Assembly: GCF_021730615.1 (NCBI RefSeq)
Contig: NZ_JAJLMN010000001.1
Span: 3,111,501-3,175,500 of the forward strand
Direction: 5' to 3'
Source of the DNA: Lichenibacterium dinghuense
GTDB taxonomy: Bacteria; Pseudomonadota; Alphaproteobacteria; Rhizobiales; Beijerinckiaceae
DNA: 64,000 nucleotides
A program made the position numbers and the translations under genes. The notes below the pieces were generated by a model. It ran no database searches, was not told the origin of the DNA, and saw only the letters and a list, made by a program, of their open reading frames with translations. Positions 27,166 through 34,313 of this stretch are shown here, piece after piece. Every line of letters starts with the position of its first letter. Position 1 is the stretch's first letter.

Positions 27166-27762
27166 TTGCACGGCACCACCGACGCGCTCCTCCATGCTCC
27201 GCCCGACCTCCGCGGCGTCGCCCTGACCCTCGCTGTGATCTTGGCGGAATGGGCCGTCTGGATCGGCCCGACCCTGCTCATCTGTCTTTGGGTGGGCGGC
27301 ACCCGCGAGGACCGCACCGCCGCCGTAGCGGCCGGGGCCGCGGCAACGGTGGGACTCCTGTTCGCCGCCGCCCTGTCGCCGGTCATCTCCGCCCCGCGGC
27401 CCTTCGTCGTCGACGGCGCCTTCAACTACCTCCACCACGCGGCGGACGGCGGCTTTCCGAGCGACCACGCCACCCTCGCCTTCGCGCTGGCCTTCGGCCT
27501 GCTGCTGCGGCCGCCGCCGAGCCTGCCGAGGGCTTGGCTGCCGCTGGTCGTCGTCGCGGCCGCGGTCGGCTGGGCGCGGGTGTATCTCGGGGCGCATCAC
27601 GCCCTCGACATCCTCGGCGGCGCGGCCGTCGGCTTCGCCGCGGTGCGGGTCACCGCGGCACCCCCCGTGCGCGCGCTCGCCGCGAGGCTCGACGGCCTCG
27701 GCGAGTCGGTCAGGTCCGGCGCGCTCGCGCGCCTCAGCGGCCCGCGCCACCGCGCGGGCTGA
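27166..27762 (+). CDS. PAP2-family phosphatase, BcrC-like undecaprenyl-diphosphatase candidate
   Basis: 198 residues from TTG 27166, chosen because AGAGG lies 9 nt upstream and the palindrome makes an earlier start unlikely. Four to five membrane segments. Motifs are SAPRPF, GFPSDHATLAFALAFGL and ARVYLGAHHALDILGG. The PSDH form (rather than PSGH) is typical of BcrC-type enzymes that recycle undecaprenyl pyrophosphate for wall synthesis and can give bacitracin tolerance. It is divergent from the two-component system. Confidence 0.8.
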   Translation: MHGTTDALLHAPPDLRGVALTLAVILAEWAVWIGPTLLICLWVGGTREDRTAAVAAGAAATVGLLFAAALSPVISAPRPFVVDGAFNYLHHAADGGFPSDHATLAFALAFGLLLRPPPSLPRAWLPLVVVAAAVGWARVYLGAHHALDILGGAAVGFAAVRVTAAPPVRALAARLDGLGESVRSGALARLSGPRHRAG

Positions 27763-27799
27763 TCGGGACGCGGCGCCGCGGGACGGCGCAGGTGCCCGT

Positions 27800-28426
27800 T
27801 CAGCCGCGACGCCGGCCGAACCGCCGCCAGGCCAGCCAGGCGATGCCGGCGACGACCAGGGCGACGATGAACAGGTCCGCCCGGTGCAGCGCCGTCTTGA
27901 GGGCGGGGTCGCTGTCCCAGCGCGCGCCCAGCGCGTACCCCAGGTAGGCCAGCCCGAAGCACCAGGGCCACGAGCCGAGGAAGGTGAAGAGCTGGAAGGA
28001 CGGCTGGGGCATGCGGGCGATGCCGGCCGGCAGCGCGATGAAGGTGCGCACCACGGGCAGGAGGCGCCCGACCAGCACCGCCGCGGCGCCGAACCGCGCG
28101 AAGAAGCGGTCCGCCAAGTCGAGGTCGCCGGGGTCGAGCAGGGCGTAGCGGCCCCAGCGCTCGACGAAGCGGCGGCCGCCCGTCGCCCCGACCCCGTAGG
28201 CCACCGTCGAGCCGACGTTGCAGCCCAGAGCGCCCGCGGTCGCGGCCAGCGCGAGGTCGAGGCGGCCCGTCGCGGCGAGGTAGCCGGCGAAGGGCATGAT
28301 GACCTCCGACGGCAGCGGCAGGCAGGCCGATTCCAGCGCCATCAGCCCGGCGACGCCGAGGTATCCCGTCGCCGATATGGCGCCGATGATCCAGCCGCCG
28401 ACCTGAGCGACGACGTCAAAGGGCAT
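27800..28426 (-). CDS. DedA-family membrane protein
   Basis: 208 residues with the SNARE-associated/DedA domain: ALESACLPLPSEVIMPFAGY, GCNVGSTVAYGVGATGGRRF, FARFGAAAVLVGRLLPVVRT and ALPAGIARMP. Both expected acidic and arginine residues (E in PSE, R in GRLLPVVR) are there. DedA proteins are membrane transporters or flippases; some recycle undecaprenyl phosphate, which would fit the PAP2 genes nearby. A palindrome copy lies 174 bp upstream. Confidence 0.88.
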   Translation of the reverse strand: MPFDVVAQVGGWIIGAISATGYLGVAGLMALESACLPLPSEVIMPFAGYLAATGRLDLALAATAGALGCNVGSTVAYGVGATGGRRFVERWGRYALLDPGDLDLADRFFARFGAAAVLVGRLLPVVRTFIALPAGIARMPQPSFQLFTFLGSWPWCFGLAYLGYALGARWDSDPALKTALHRADLFIVALVVAGIAWLAWRRFGRRRG

Positions 28427-28599
28427 GCCGTCCTCCGTGCGGCGGGGTGGGACGGCCGAGCGACGGCCGTCCCACGGAAGACCTGTGTGAGTTTCGCATC
28501 GGCGCCTTCGTTGACGAGGGGCGGCCCGAACTTCGGGCTGAGTCGACCGGAGGCCGTGTACCGACCCGCGGCCGGCCGGGCCAAGGCCGGGATGGGCGC

Positions 28600-28615
28600 C
28601 TTACGCAAAAGTAAA
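28600..28615. promoter_or_regulatory. CTTAC-N6-GTAAG palindrome, copy 4 (one mismatch)
   Basis: CTTACGCAAAAGTAAA. It lies in the 218-bp gap upstream of the DedA gene (start 28426), after the 3' end of the RpiR gene. Among the adjacent genes, only DedA has its start downstream of this site. Confidence 0.65.
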
Positions 28616-28644
28616 CTGCGACCGCGGCGCTCCCCGAGATGGGT

Positions 28645-29544
28645 TCACCGCCGCCAGCAGACGCTCCCGCCGGCCGCGAGGTCCATGGGCGTGCCGGCGA
28701 GCCTCGCCCGCAGGCCGTCGAGGCGGTCGAGGCCGCGCAGGGTTTCGTCCGGGCGCGCCGCGGCGACGCCGACCAGCAGCGCCTCGACGAGGGCCAGTGT
28801 GCCCGCGTGCAGGCTCAGCCTGTCGGCCTGCCCGCGCGGCGCCGTGAGGACGACCTCGAACCGGCGACCGAGCGCGGGGCCGAGCGCGTCTGTGACGAGC
28901 ACCCCCCGCAGCCCGAGCCGCCCCGCCTCGTCCAGCAGCGCCCCCAGCTCGGCGTAGAGGTGGCCGTAGGCCATGACCAGCAACGCGTCGCCCGCCCGCA
29001 GCCCGGCGAGGTCGTCGGCGGCGAGCAGGCCAGTCCGGGTCATGGCGCTCGCGGCGACGCCGAACCGGCCGAGCTGGATCGTCGCGTAGTCGGCGATGCA
29101 GCCTGTCGGGCCGAGGCCGAAGGCGACGACGCGCGGCGCCCCGGCGAGGAGCGCCACCGCGCGCTTGAAGTCGGCTCGCGTGACGTCCCGGCGGAGCGCC
29201 GCGATCGCCTCGGCCTGCACGTCCAGCACCGCGTCGAGGGCACGGCCGGGGTCGTCCCCGACCTCGTCCAGGGTGGCGGCCAACCGGTCCGCCGGGCTGG
29301 GCCGTCGCGCCTCCGCCGCGATGAGGCGCCGGAGCGCGCCCATGCCGCCGAAGCCGAGCGTCCGTGCGGTGCGGATCACCGTGGCGTCGCTGGTCCCCGC
29401 CTTCGTCGCGAGGGCCGCCGCGGAGGACAGCAGGACCTCCTCGCGATGGTCGCGGAACAGCCTCGCCACCCGCGCCTCCGCGACGGACAGAGCGGGCAGG
29501 CGGTCGGCGATGATGTCGTCGAACGTCGGTCCCGCCTCGCCCAT
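28645..29544 (-). CDS. RpiR/MurR-family transcriptional regulator
   Basis: 299 residues from ATG 29544. The N-terminal helix-turn-helix (ATKAGTSDATVIRTARTLGF) is followed by a SIS sugar-phosphate-binding domain (RVVAFGLGPTGCIADYATIQ and GDALLVMAYGHLYAELGALL). It is divergent from the FTR1-like membrane protein at 29690 and separated from it by a likely operator (29619-29636). RpiR regulators usually respond to a phosphosugar; the ligand here is unknown. Confidence 0.88.
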   Translation of the reverse strand: MGEAGPTFDDIIADRLPALSVAEARVARLFRDHREEVLLSSAAALATKAGTSDATVIRTARTLGFGGMGALRRLIAAEARRPSPADRLAATLDEVGDDPGRALDAVLDVQAEAIAALRRDVTRADFKRAVALLAGAPRVVAFGLGPTGCIADYATIQLGRFGVAASAMTRTGLLAADDLAGLRAGDALLVMAYGHLYAELGALLDEAGRLGLRGVLVTDALGPALGRRFEVVLTAPRGQADRLSLHAGTLALVEALLVGVAAARPDETLRGLDRLDGLRARLAGTPMDLAAGGSVCWRR

Positions 29545-29618
29545 CGCGTCCCTCTCCGCCCCGAGCCGGGCGCCGACGTCGTGCCACGCGCCCGCGCCGC
29601 CGGTCCACCAGCTTGACG

Positions 29619-29666
29619 ATGTCGTGGGCACTACATATTCCGAACGTAAAGTCGTCAACACTACAT
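29619..29666. promoter_or_regulatory. Probable RpiR operator with repeated half-sites
   Basis: ATGTCGTG-GG-CACTACAT (29619-29636) is a near-perfect palindrome, 7 of 8 positions matching. The half-site CACTACAT recurs at 29659-29666, exactly 30 bp (about three helical turns) further on. The position between the RpiR gene and the divergent membrane protein fits a shared operator. Confidence 0.6.
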
Positions 29667-29689
29667 CGACGTACCCTCGCGAGGCGACC

Positions 29690-30436
29690 ATGTTCGCACT
29701 GATCCACGCCTGGCCCACCACGCTCGCGGCCTTCCTCGCCTCGGCGGTCGAGTTCGTCGAGGCCCTGACCGTCGTGCTCGCCGTCGGCATCGTCCGAGGC
29801 TGGCGCGGCGCCATCGTCGGCACCGTGGGAGCCTTGGCCTGCCTCGCCGCGATCGTCCTGGTGCTCGGGCCGGTGCTGACCCGCCTGCCGCTCGGGCCGC
29901 TGCAACTCGCCGTCGGGGGGCTGCTGGTTCTGTTCGGGATGCGCTGGCTGCGCAAAGCGATCCTGCGCGCGGCCGGCGTGATCCCGCTGCACGACGAGGC
30001 GGCCGCCTTCGCGAAGGAGAGCGCGGCGCTGCGGGGCGCGCCGCCGAGCCGGTCGACCTGGGACGCGGTGGCGGTCGGGACGGCCTTCGAGATCACCATG
30101 CTGGAGGGGCTCGAGGTCGTGTTCATCGTGGTGGCGATGGGGGCCGGTGGCGCCGGCCTGCTGCTGCCGGCTGCCGCCGGGGCGATGGCGGCCCTGGTGG
30201 TGGTGGTCGCGGTCGGCATCGCCGTGCACGGCCCGCTGTCGTCCGTGCCGGAGAACGCGCTCAAGTTCGGGGTGGGCGTGCTGCTGTCGGGCTTCGGCAC
30301 GTTCTGGGTCGGGGAAGGCATCGGCCTCGACTGGCCGGGGGCCGACCTGTCGATCGTGGGACTGTGCCTCGGATTCCTCGCGGTCGCGCTCGCCGCCGTG
30401 CCCCTGTGCCGCCCCCGCGCGGCGCGGGCCGCCTGA
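29690..30436 (+). CDS. FTR1-like polytopic membrane protein (COG4280 type)
   Basis: 248 residues, about seven membrane segments. Two related halves each have an acidic membrane motif: ASAVEFVEALTVVLAVG near residues 16-32 and FEITMLEGLEVVFIVVAMG near 135-155. The EGLEVVFIV segment resembles the REGLE motif of FTR1 iron permeases and relatives, so metal-ion transport is possible, but no ferroxidase or EfeO/EfeB partner is near. It is followed by a small membrane protein 24 bp later and is divergent from an RpiR regulator. Confidence 0.7.
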   Translation: MFALIHAWPTTLAAFLASAVEFVEALTVVLAVGIVRGWRGAIVGTVGALACLAAIVLVLGPVLTRLPLGPLQLAVGGLLVLFGMRWLRKAILRAAGVIPLHDEAAAFAKESAALRGAPPSRSTWDAVAVGTAFEITMLEGLEVVFIVVAMGAGGAGLLLPAAAGAMAALVVVVAVGIAVHGPLSSVPENALKFGVGVLLSGFGTFWVGEGIGLDWPGADLSIVGLCLGFLAVALAAVPLCRPRAARAA

Positions 30437-30460
30437 AGCCCACAACGGAGGAGAGCCGCC

Positions 30461-30667
30461 ATGTCCTTCATCCGCACCGCCGCGCGCGAGGTGTTCGGGC
30501 TGTTCGTCGACGACGGTCCTTATGCCCTCGCCATCCTGATCTGCCTCGCCCTCGCCTGGCTCGCGCTGCCGCGCCTGCCCGCGTTCGGACCCTACGCCGG
30601 CGCGGTGCTGTTCGCCGGCCTCGCGTCCGTGCTCGTCGCGAGCGCGCTACGGCGCGCGCGGCGCTGA
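30461..30667 (+). CDS. Small membrane protein of unknown function
   Basis: 68 residues with two hydrophobic segments (YALAILICLALAWLALP and GAVLFAGLASVLVASAL) and a basic end. ATG 30461 has GGAGGAG 8 nt upstream, and the gene follows the FTR1-like gene by 24 bp, so the two are probably co-transcribed. The whole gene is overlapped on the other strand by the tail of the frame 30468-30941. Confidence 0.65.
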   Translation: MSFIRTAAREVFGLFVDDGPYALAILICLALAWLALPRLPAFGPYAGAVLFAGLASVLVASALRRARR

Positions 30668-30941
30668 ACCGTCCTCGCCGCGAGCGGCGCGGCGGCGGCG
30701 CGCGCGCGGCTCCGCCGCCCTTCGTGAGCGACGCGAGGGCGGCCTGCACGGAGGCCGACACCTTCGCGGCGGGAGCGGCCGCCGAGACGCCGACGGCGCT
30801 CGGCTTATAGTCGCCGTCGGCGCCCTTCATCGTGTGGCCCGCCCTCTTGGTCAAGAAGTCGCCGTCGGCCGCGCGGGCCGTGGCGGACCGCTGCTGCGCG
30901 GCGGCCTGCTGCGCGCTGGTCGTGGAACTGATCGGGATCAT
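30468..30941 (-). CDS. Small Ser/Ala-rich protein with an abnormal run-on tail
   Basis: From ATG 30941 the first ~75 residues (MIPISSTTSAQQAAAQQRS, GDFLTKRAGHTMKGADGDYK, ASVQAALASLTKGG) look like small proteins of unknown role common in Methylobacterium-type genomes; such proteins end shortly after the LTKGG-like motif. Here no stop follows, and the frame continues for 82 more Arg-rich residues that are simply antisense to the membrane protein at 30461-30667. I suspect a lost stop or a frameshift near 30710. Only the N-terminal part is supported. Confidence 0.4.
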   Translation of the reverse strand: MIPISSTTSAQQAAAQQRSATARAADGDFLTKRAGHTMKGADGDYKPSAVGVSAAAPAAKVSASVQAALASLTKGGGAARAPPPRRSRRGRFSAARAVARSRRARTRGRRTAPRRRRVRTRAGAAARARRGRGRSGWRGHKDRRRRTARTPRARRCG

Positions 30942-31081
30942 CGTCTGGCTTCGCTCCGAGTGCCGAAGCCCCATCGATCGTTCCAGCGGTGTTTCCGAGA
31001 CCTGAAGCGCCGCCATACAGTTTCGTAAGGCACGGGGCGCCGCGCGGGACAGTTGCCCGCCGGCCCTCGCCGCGGCCTCGG

Positions 31082-31097
31082 CTTACGGAAAAGTAAA
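31082..31097. promoter_or_regulatory. CTTAC-N6-GTAAG palindrome, copy 5 (one mismatch)
   Basis: CTTACGGAAAAGTAAA, 98 bp before the second DUF347 gene. The six plus-strand genes from 31196 to 34294 follow with short gaps, so this site may control the whole run. Confidence 0.7.
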
Positions 31098-31195
31098 GGG
31101 GCGGACAAGCTGGCCCAATCCGCGGGATGCGACACCGGCCGCGAGCGGGACGGCCGATGTCGCGGCCGCCGGACGCTCCCAACGGGAGAGGGCCG

Positions 31196-31993
31196 ATGAC
31201 GAATGCGAGTGCCGCGGCGCCCGCGCGGGGGGCGCTGGACGAGGTCCTGCTCGACAAGGTCCCCGAGGTGACGGCCTACTTCTGGATCATCAAGATCCTG
31301 GCCACCACGGTGGGCGAGACGGCCGCGGACCTCCTGTCCATGCGCCTCGGACTCGGGCTCGGCGTCACCTCGGCCGTGATGGCCGCCGTGTTCGTCGTCG
31401 GCCTGGCCTTCCAGGTGCGCAGCGCCTGGTACGTCCCGTCCCTGTACTGGTTCACCGTCGTGGCGATCAGCATCGTCGGCACGCTGGTATCCGACAACCT
31501 CGTCGACGGCTACGGCGTGAGCCTCGTCACCACCTCCGTGGCCTTCGCCGTCATCCTGACGGTGGTCTTCGCGCTCTGGTACCGCAGCGAGCGCACGCTC
31601 TCGATCCACTCGATCGTGACGCGGCGGCGCGAGCTCTACTACTGGGCCGCGATCCTGTTCACCTTCGCGCTCGGCACCTCGGTCGGCGACCTGCTCGCCG
31701 AGCAGCTGGACCTCGGCTACGCCACCGCCGCCGTCGTGTTCGCGGGCATGATCGCCGCCGTGGCGGCCGCCCACTACCTGGGAGGGCTGAACGCCATCCT
31801 GGCCTTCTGGACCGCCTACGTCCTCACCCGGCCGCTCGGCGCCTCGGTCGGCGACCTGATGGCCAAGCCCGCCATCGCGGGCGGCTTCGGTCTCGGCACC
31901 GTCAACACGAGCCTGATCTTCCTCGCCGTCATCCTGGCCCTGGTCGTCTTCCTGACGGTCAGCCGCGTGGACCGGCTCGACGCCGCCCGCTGA
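31196..31993 (+). CDS. DUF347/COG4705 membrane protein (second copy)
   Basis: 265 residues from ATG 31196. Like 24128-24895 it has four repeats: FWIIKILATTVGETAADLLS, YWFTVVAISIVGTLVSDNLV, YWAAILFTFALGTSVGDLLA and FWTAYVLTRPLGASVGDLMA. The N-terminus is longer and polar (GALDEVLLDKVPEVTAY). Function is unknown. It heads a run of small exported-protein genes and shares the upstream palindrome with the first copy. Confidence 0.88.
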   Translation: MTNASAAAPARGALDEVLLDKVPEVTAYFWIIKILATTVGETAADLLSMRLGLGLGVTSAVMAAVFVVGLAFQVRSAWYVPSLYWFTVVAISIVGTLVSDNLVDGYGVSLVTTSVAFAVILTVVFALWYRSERTLSIHSIVTRRRELYYWAAILFTFALGTSVGDLLAEQLDLGYATAAVVFAGMIAAVAAAHYLGGLNAILAFWTAYVLTRPLGASVGDLMAKPAIAGGFGLGTVNTSLIFLAVILALVVFLTVSRVDRLDAAR

Positions 31994-32051
31994 CCCCGCC
32001 CCGGCGCGTCCCGCGCGGCCGCGCCAGCTTACCCAATCGAGGAGAGACCCG

Positions 32052-32306
32052 ATGAAAACCCTTTCCGCAGCGGCGCTGGCCGCAGCGGCCCTGCTCTGCG
32101 CCGCGAGCGCGGCCCGGGCCGATTGCGAAAGCGACATGCTCCAGCTCGAGGACGCCATGAAGACGCCGGACCAGACCCCGGCCGTGAAGGCCGCCTACGA
32201 CGACGCCGCCAAGAAGTCCGCCTCGGCGATGCGCAAGGACGACGACGACACGTGCCACAAGGTCATCGGCGACGCCCTCGCCAAGGCCGGCAAGACCCTG
32301 AGGTGA
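32052..32306 (+). CDS. Small exported protein with one cysteine pair
   Basis: 84 residues: a signal peptide (MKTLSAAALAAAALLCAASAARA) and a ~60-residue helical, lysine/aspartate-rich mature part with cysteines in DCESDM and DDTCHKVIG that could form a disulfide. ATG 32052 has GAGGAGA upstream. It lies 58 bp after the DUF347 gene and 8 bp before the next gene, consistent with one operon. Family not recognised. Confidence 0.7.
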   Translation: MKTLSAAALAAAALLCAASAARADCESDMLQLEDAMKTPDQTPAVKAAYDDAAKKSASAMRKDDDDTCHKVIGDALAKAGKTLR

Positions 32307-32314
32307 GCGCCGCC

Positions 32315-32728
32315 ATGCGCCTGATCCGGAACACCCCCGCGCGCGCGGCCGCCTCGGCGGTCGGCGCGGTGCTCGTCGCCGGCTCGTCGCTGGCCGCCCC
32401 CGCCGCCCCGCCCCGGCCGGCGGAGCTCCGGCTCGCGGCTTCGGCGCTCGGCGACCTGTCGCTGTTCCGCACCATCGCGGCCGACACGCTGGCCCTCGTG
32501 AAGAAGGGCGACATCCCCGCCGCCCGCGCCCGCGCCAAGGACCTCGAGACCGCCTGGGACAAGGCGGAGGCGAGCCTGAAGCCGAAGGACAAGGCGGCCT
32601 GGACGGCGATCGACGGCAAGATCGACGACGCCCTGACGGACGTCCGCGTGCCCAACCCCAAGCCGTCTGCCTGCGAGGCGAGCCTCGGGGCGCTTCTGGC
32701 GCAGTTCGACACCGCCGGCCGGGCCTGA
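32315..32728 (+). CDS. Exported protein of unknown function
   Basis: 137 residues with a signal peptide (RAAASAVGAVLVAGSSLAAPA). The mature part is helical (LFRTIAADTLALVKKGDIPA, DLETAWDKAEASLKPKDKAA, IDGKIDDALTDVR), a pattern seen in small periplasmic proteins annotated as histidine-kinase-like or unknown in Rhizobiales. GTG 32303 overlapping the previous stop is an alternative start. It is part of the 31196-34294 run. Confidence 0.65.
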   Translation: MRLIRNTPARAAASAVGAVLVAGSSLAAPAAPPRPAELRLAASALGDLSLFRTIAADTLALVKKGDIPAARARAKDLETAWDKAEASLKPKDKAAWTAIDGKIDDALTDVRVPNPKPSACEASLGALLAQFDTAGRA

Positions 32729-32772
32729 GCTCCGCGCCGCCGGGCGTCGCCAGCATCCACGAGGATGAATGC

Positions 32773-33819
32773 ATGACCAACGCCCGCGTCCTCCGCCTCG
32801 CGGCGGCCACCCTGGTGCTCATCGGGATCGGTACGGCCGCCCGCGCCGCCGCACCGCCGGCCTACGCGATCGCCCTCACGGTCCCGCTCGGGGCGCCCGA
32901 CAATCGGGACTACGTCACCTTCGACCCTCCGAGCGGGCGCGTCTACGTCAGCCACGGCACGGAGGTGTCGGTGGTGGACGGCCGCACCGGCGCCATGGTG
33001 GGCACGATCTCAGGCCTTGGCCTCGCCGCGGCCCAGGGCGTCGCCGCCGCGCCGGCTCTGAGCCGCGGCTACGTCGCGAGCGGCAATACCGGCGAGGTGA
33101 CAGCCTTCGACCTCAAGACCCTGAAGCCGCTCGGCAAGGTGTTCGCGGCCGACGACGCCGACCTCGTCATGCTGGATCCCGCGACGCGGAACCTGTTCGT
33201 CGTCAACGGGCACAGCAAGTCGGTCACGGTGATCGACCCCGCGACCGACAAGGTCCTGGGTACGGTCGAGACCGGTGGCGGCACGCAGGGCGGCGCCTTC
33301 GACGGCCGCGGCAAGCTCTTCATCAACGTCGGCGGCAAGGGGGAGATCGTGCGCCTCGACACCGCCAAGCGCGCCATCGACGCCCGCTGGCCGCTGCCGA
33401 ACTGCCCGAGCCCGCGCGGCCTCGGCTACGACGCCGCAGGGGCGCGGCTGTACGCGAGTTGCACGGACGGGCGCATGGTCGTCGTCGACGCGAACGACGG
33501 CCGCGTGGTGGGCGACCTGCCGATCGGCCGCGTGTCGGACGGCGGCGGCTTCGATCCCGTCCACAAGCGGGCCTTCTCGTCCAACAGCGAGGGCATGCTG
33601 TCGGTGGTCGACGCCGCCGACCCCGCCAAGCCGACCTCGCTCGGCGAGGTCCGCACGTTGCCGGGCGCCCGCACTATGGCGGTGGACCCCGCGACGGGCC
33701 GCGTGTTCCTGGTCATGGCCGACACGGTCGCGGACGAGGCCCCAGCCAAGCCGGGCGCGGCGCCGAGCTTCGACTTCAAGCCCGGCACCGTGAAGCTCAT
33801 CGCGCTCGACCCACGATGA
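32773..33819 (+). CDS. Exported YVTN-type beta-propeller protein
   Basis: 348 residues with a signal peptide (LRLAAATLVLIGIGTAARAA). Blades such as YVTFDPPSGRVYVSHGTEV, NLFVVNGHSKSVTVIDPATD and RLYASCTDGRMVVVDANDG mark a seven-bladed propeller. It is likely a periplasmic binding or scaffold protein. It lies in the operon-like run behind the second DUF347 gene, and its stop overlaps the start of the next gene (ATGA). Confidence 0.82.
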   Translation: MTNARVLRLAAATLVLIGIGTAARAAAPPAYAIALTVPLGAPDNRDYVTFDPPSGRVYVSHGTEVSVVDGRTGAMVGTISGLGLAAAQGVAAAPALSRGYVASGNTGEVTAFDLKTLKPLGKVFAADDADLVMLDPATRNLFVVNGHSKSVTVIDPATDKVLGTVETGGGTQGGAFDGRGKLFINVGGKGEIVRLDTAKRAIDARWPLPNCPSPRGLGYDAAGARLYASCTDGRMVVVDANDGRVVGDLPIGRVSDGGGFDPVHKRAFSSNSEGMLSVVDAADPAKPTSLGEVRTLPGARTMAVDPATGRVFLVMADTVADEAPAKPGAAPSFDFKPGTVKLIALDPR

Positions 33820-34064
33820 CCGCGCCCGGCATCGCGCTCGGTTCGGTTCTGCTCCTGTGCGGGACCGCGCCCCTCGCGGCGCAGGGGGCCTCGCGCCAAG
33901 CCGACGAGGACGCCTGCCGCCCCGACGTGTTCCGCCTCTGCGTATCCGCCATCCGGGATGAGGCCGCGATCGTGCGCTGCCTCGAGCGCGAGGCCGAAAA
34001 CCTCAGCCCGGCCTGCCGCGCCGTTATCGCGCCCGAGCACCGGCCCGCGCGGCGTCGGCCGTAG
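33816..34064 (+). CDS. Small exported cysteine-rich protein
   Basis: 82 residues; signal peptide (GIALGSVLLLCGTAPLAAQ), then a short domain with regularly spaced cysteines (DACRPDVFRLC, IVRCLEREAENLSPACRAV), a pattern like single cysteine-rich (GLG1-type) repeats found in rhizobial periplasmic proteins. It starts in ATGA overlap with the beta-propeller gene, so the two are translationally coupled. Confidence 0.7.
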   Translation: MTAPGIALGSVLLLCGTAPLAAQGASRQADEDACRPDVFRLCVSAIRDEAAIVRCLEREAENLSPACRAVIAPEHRPARRRP

Positions 34065-34087
34065 CCGGCCGCCACGGAGGACGTCCC

Positions 34088-34294
34088 ATGCGCGAAATGG
34101 TACCGCGACGCCCACGCCCGCCGGCGAACGACAATGCCGACAAGGCCGGGCGGGGCCACGCGCCCGAGGCCGCCGCGCCGCACAACTCGGCCCCGCTCGG
34201 CTACGAGTGGGTCGACACTGAGATTGCCGACGACGCGACGGTGATCGAGGCCGACGGCGGCGACCCTGCGGTCATCGCCGTGCCCTGGAGCTGA
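34088..34294 (+). CDS. Small acidic/proline-rich hypothetical protein
   Basis: 68 residues with a basic, proline-rich start (RRPRPPANDNADK) and acidic end (VDTEIADDATVIEADGG). No membrane segment or signal. CGGAGG stands 8 nt before ATG 34088. It is the last gene of the 31196-34294 run and converges with the phosphodiesterase remnant. Confidence 0.5.
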   Translation: MREMVPRRPRPPANDNADKAGRGHAPEAAAPHNSAPLGYEWVDTEIADDATVIEADGGDPAVIAVPWS

Positions 34295-34313
34295 CGCGCC
34301 CGGGCCGGCTCTC

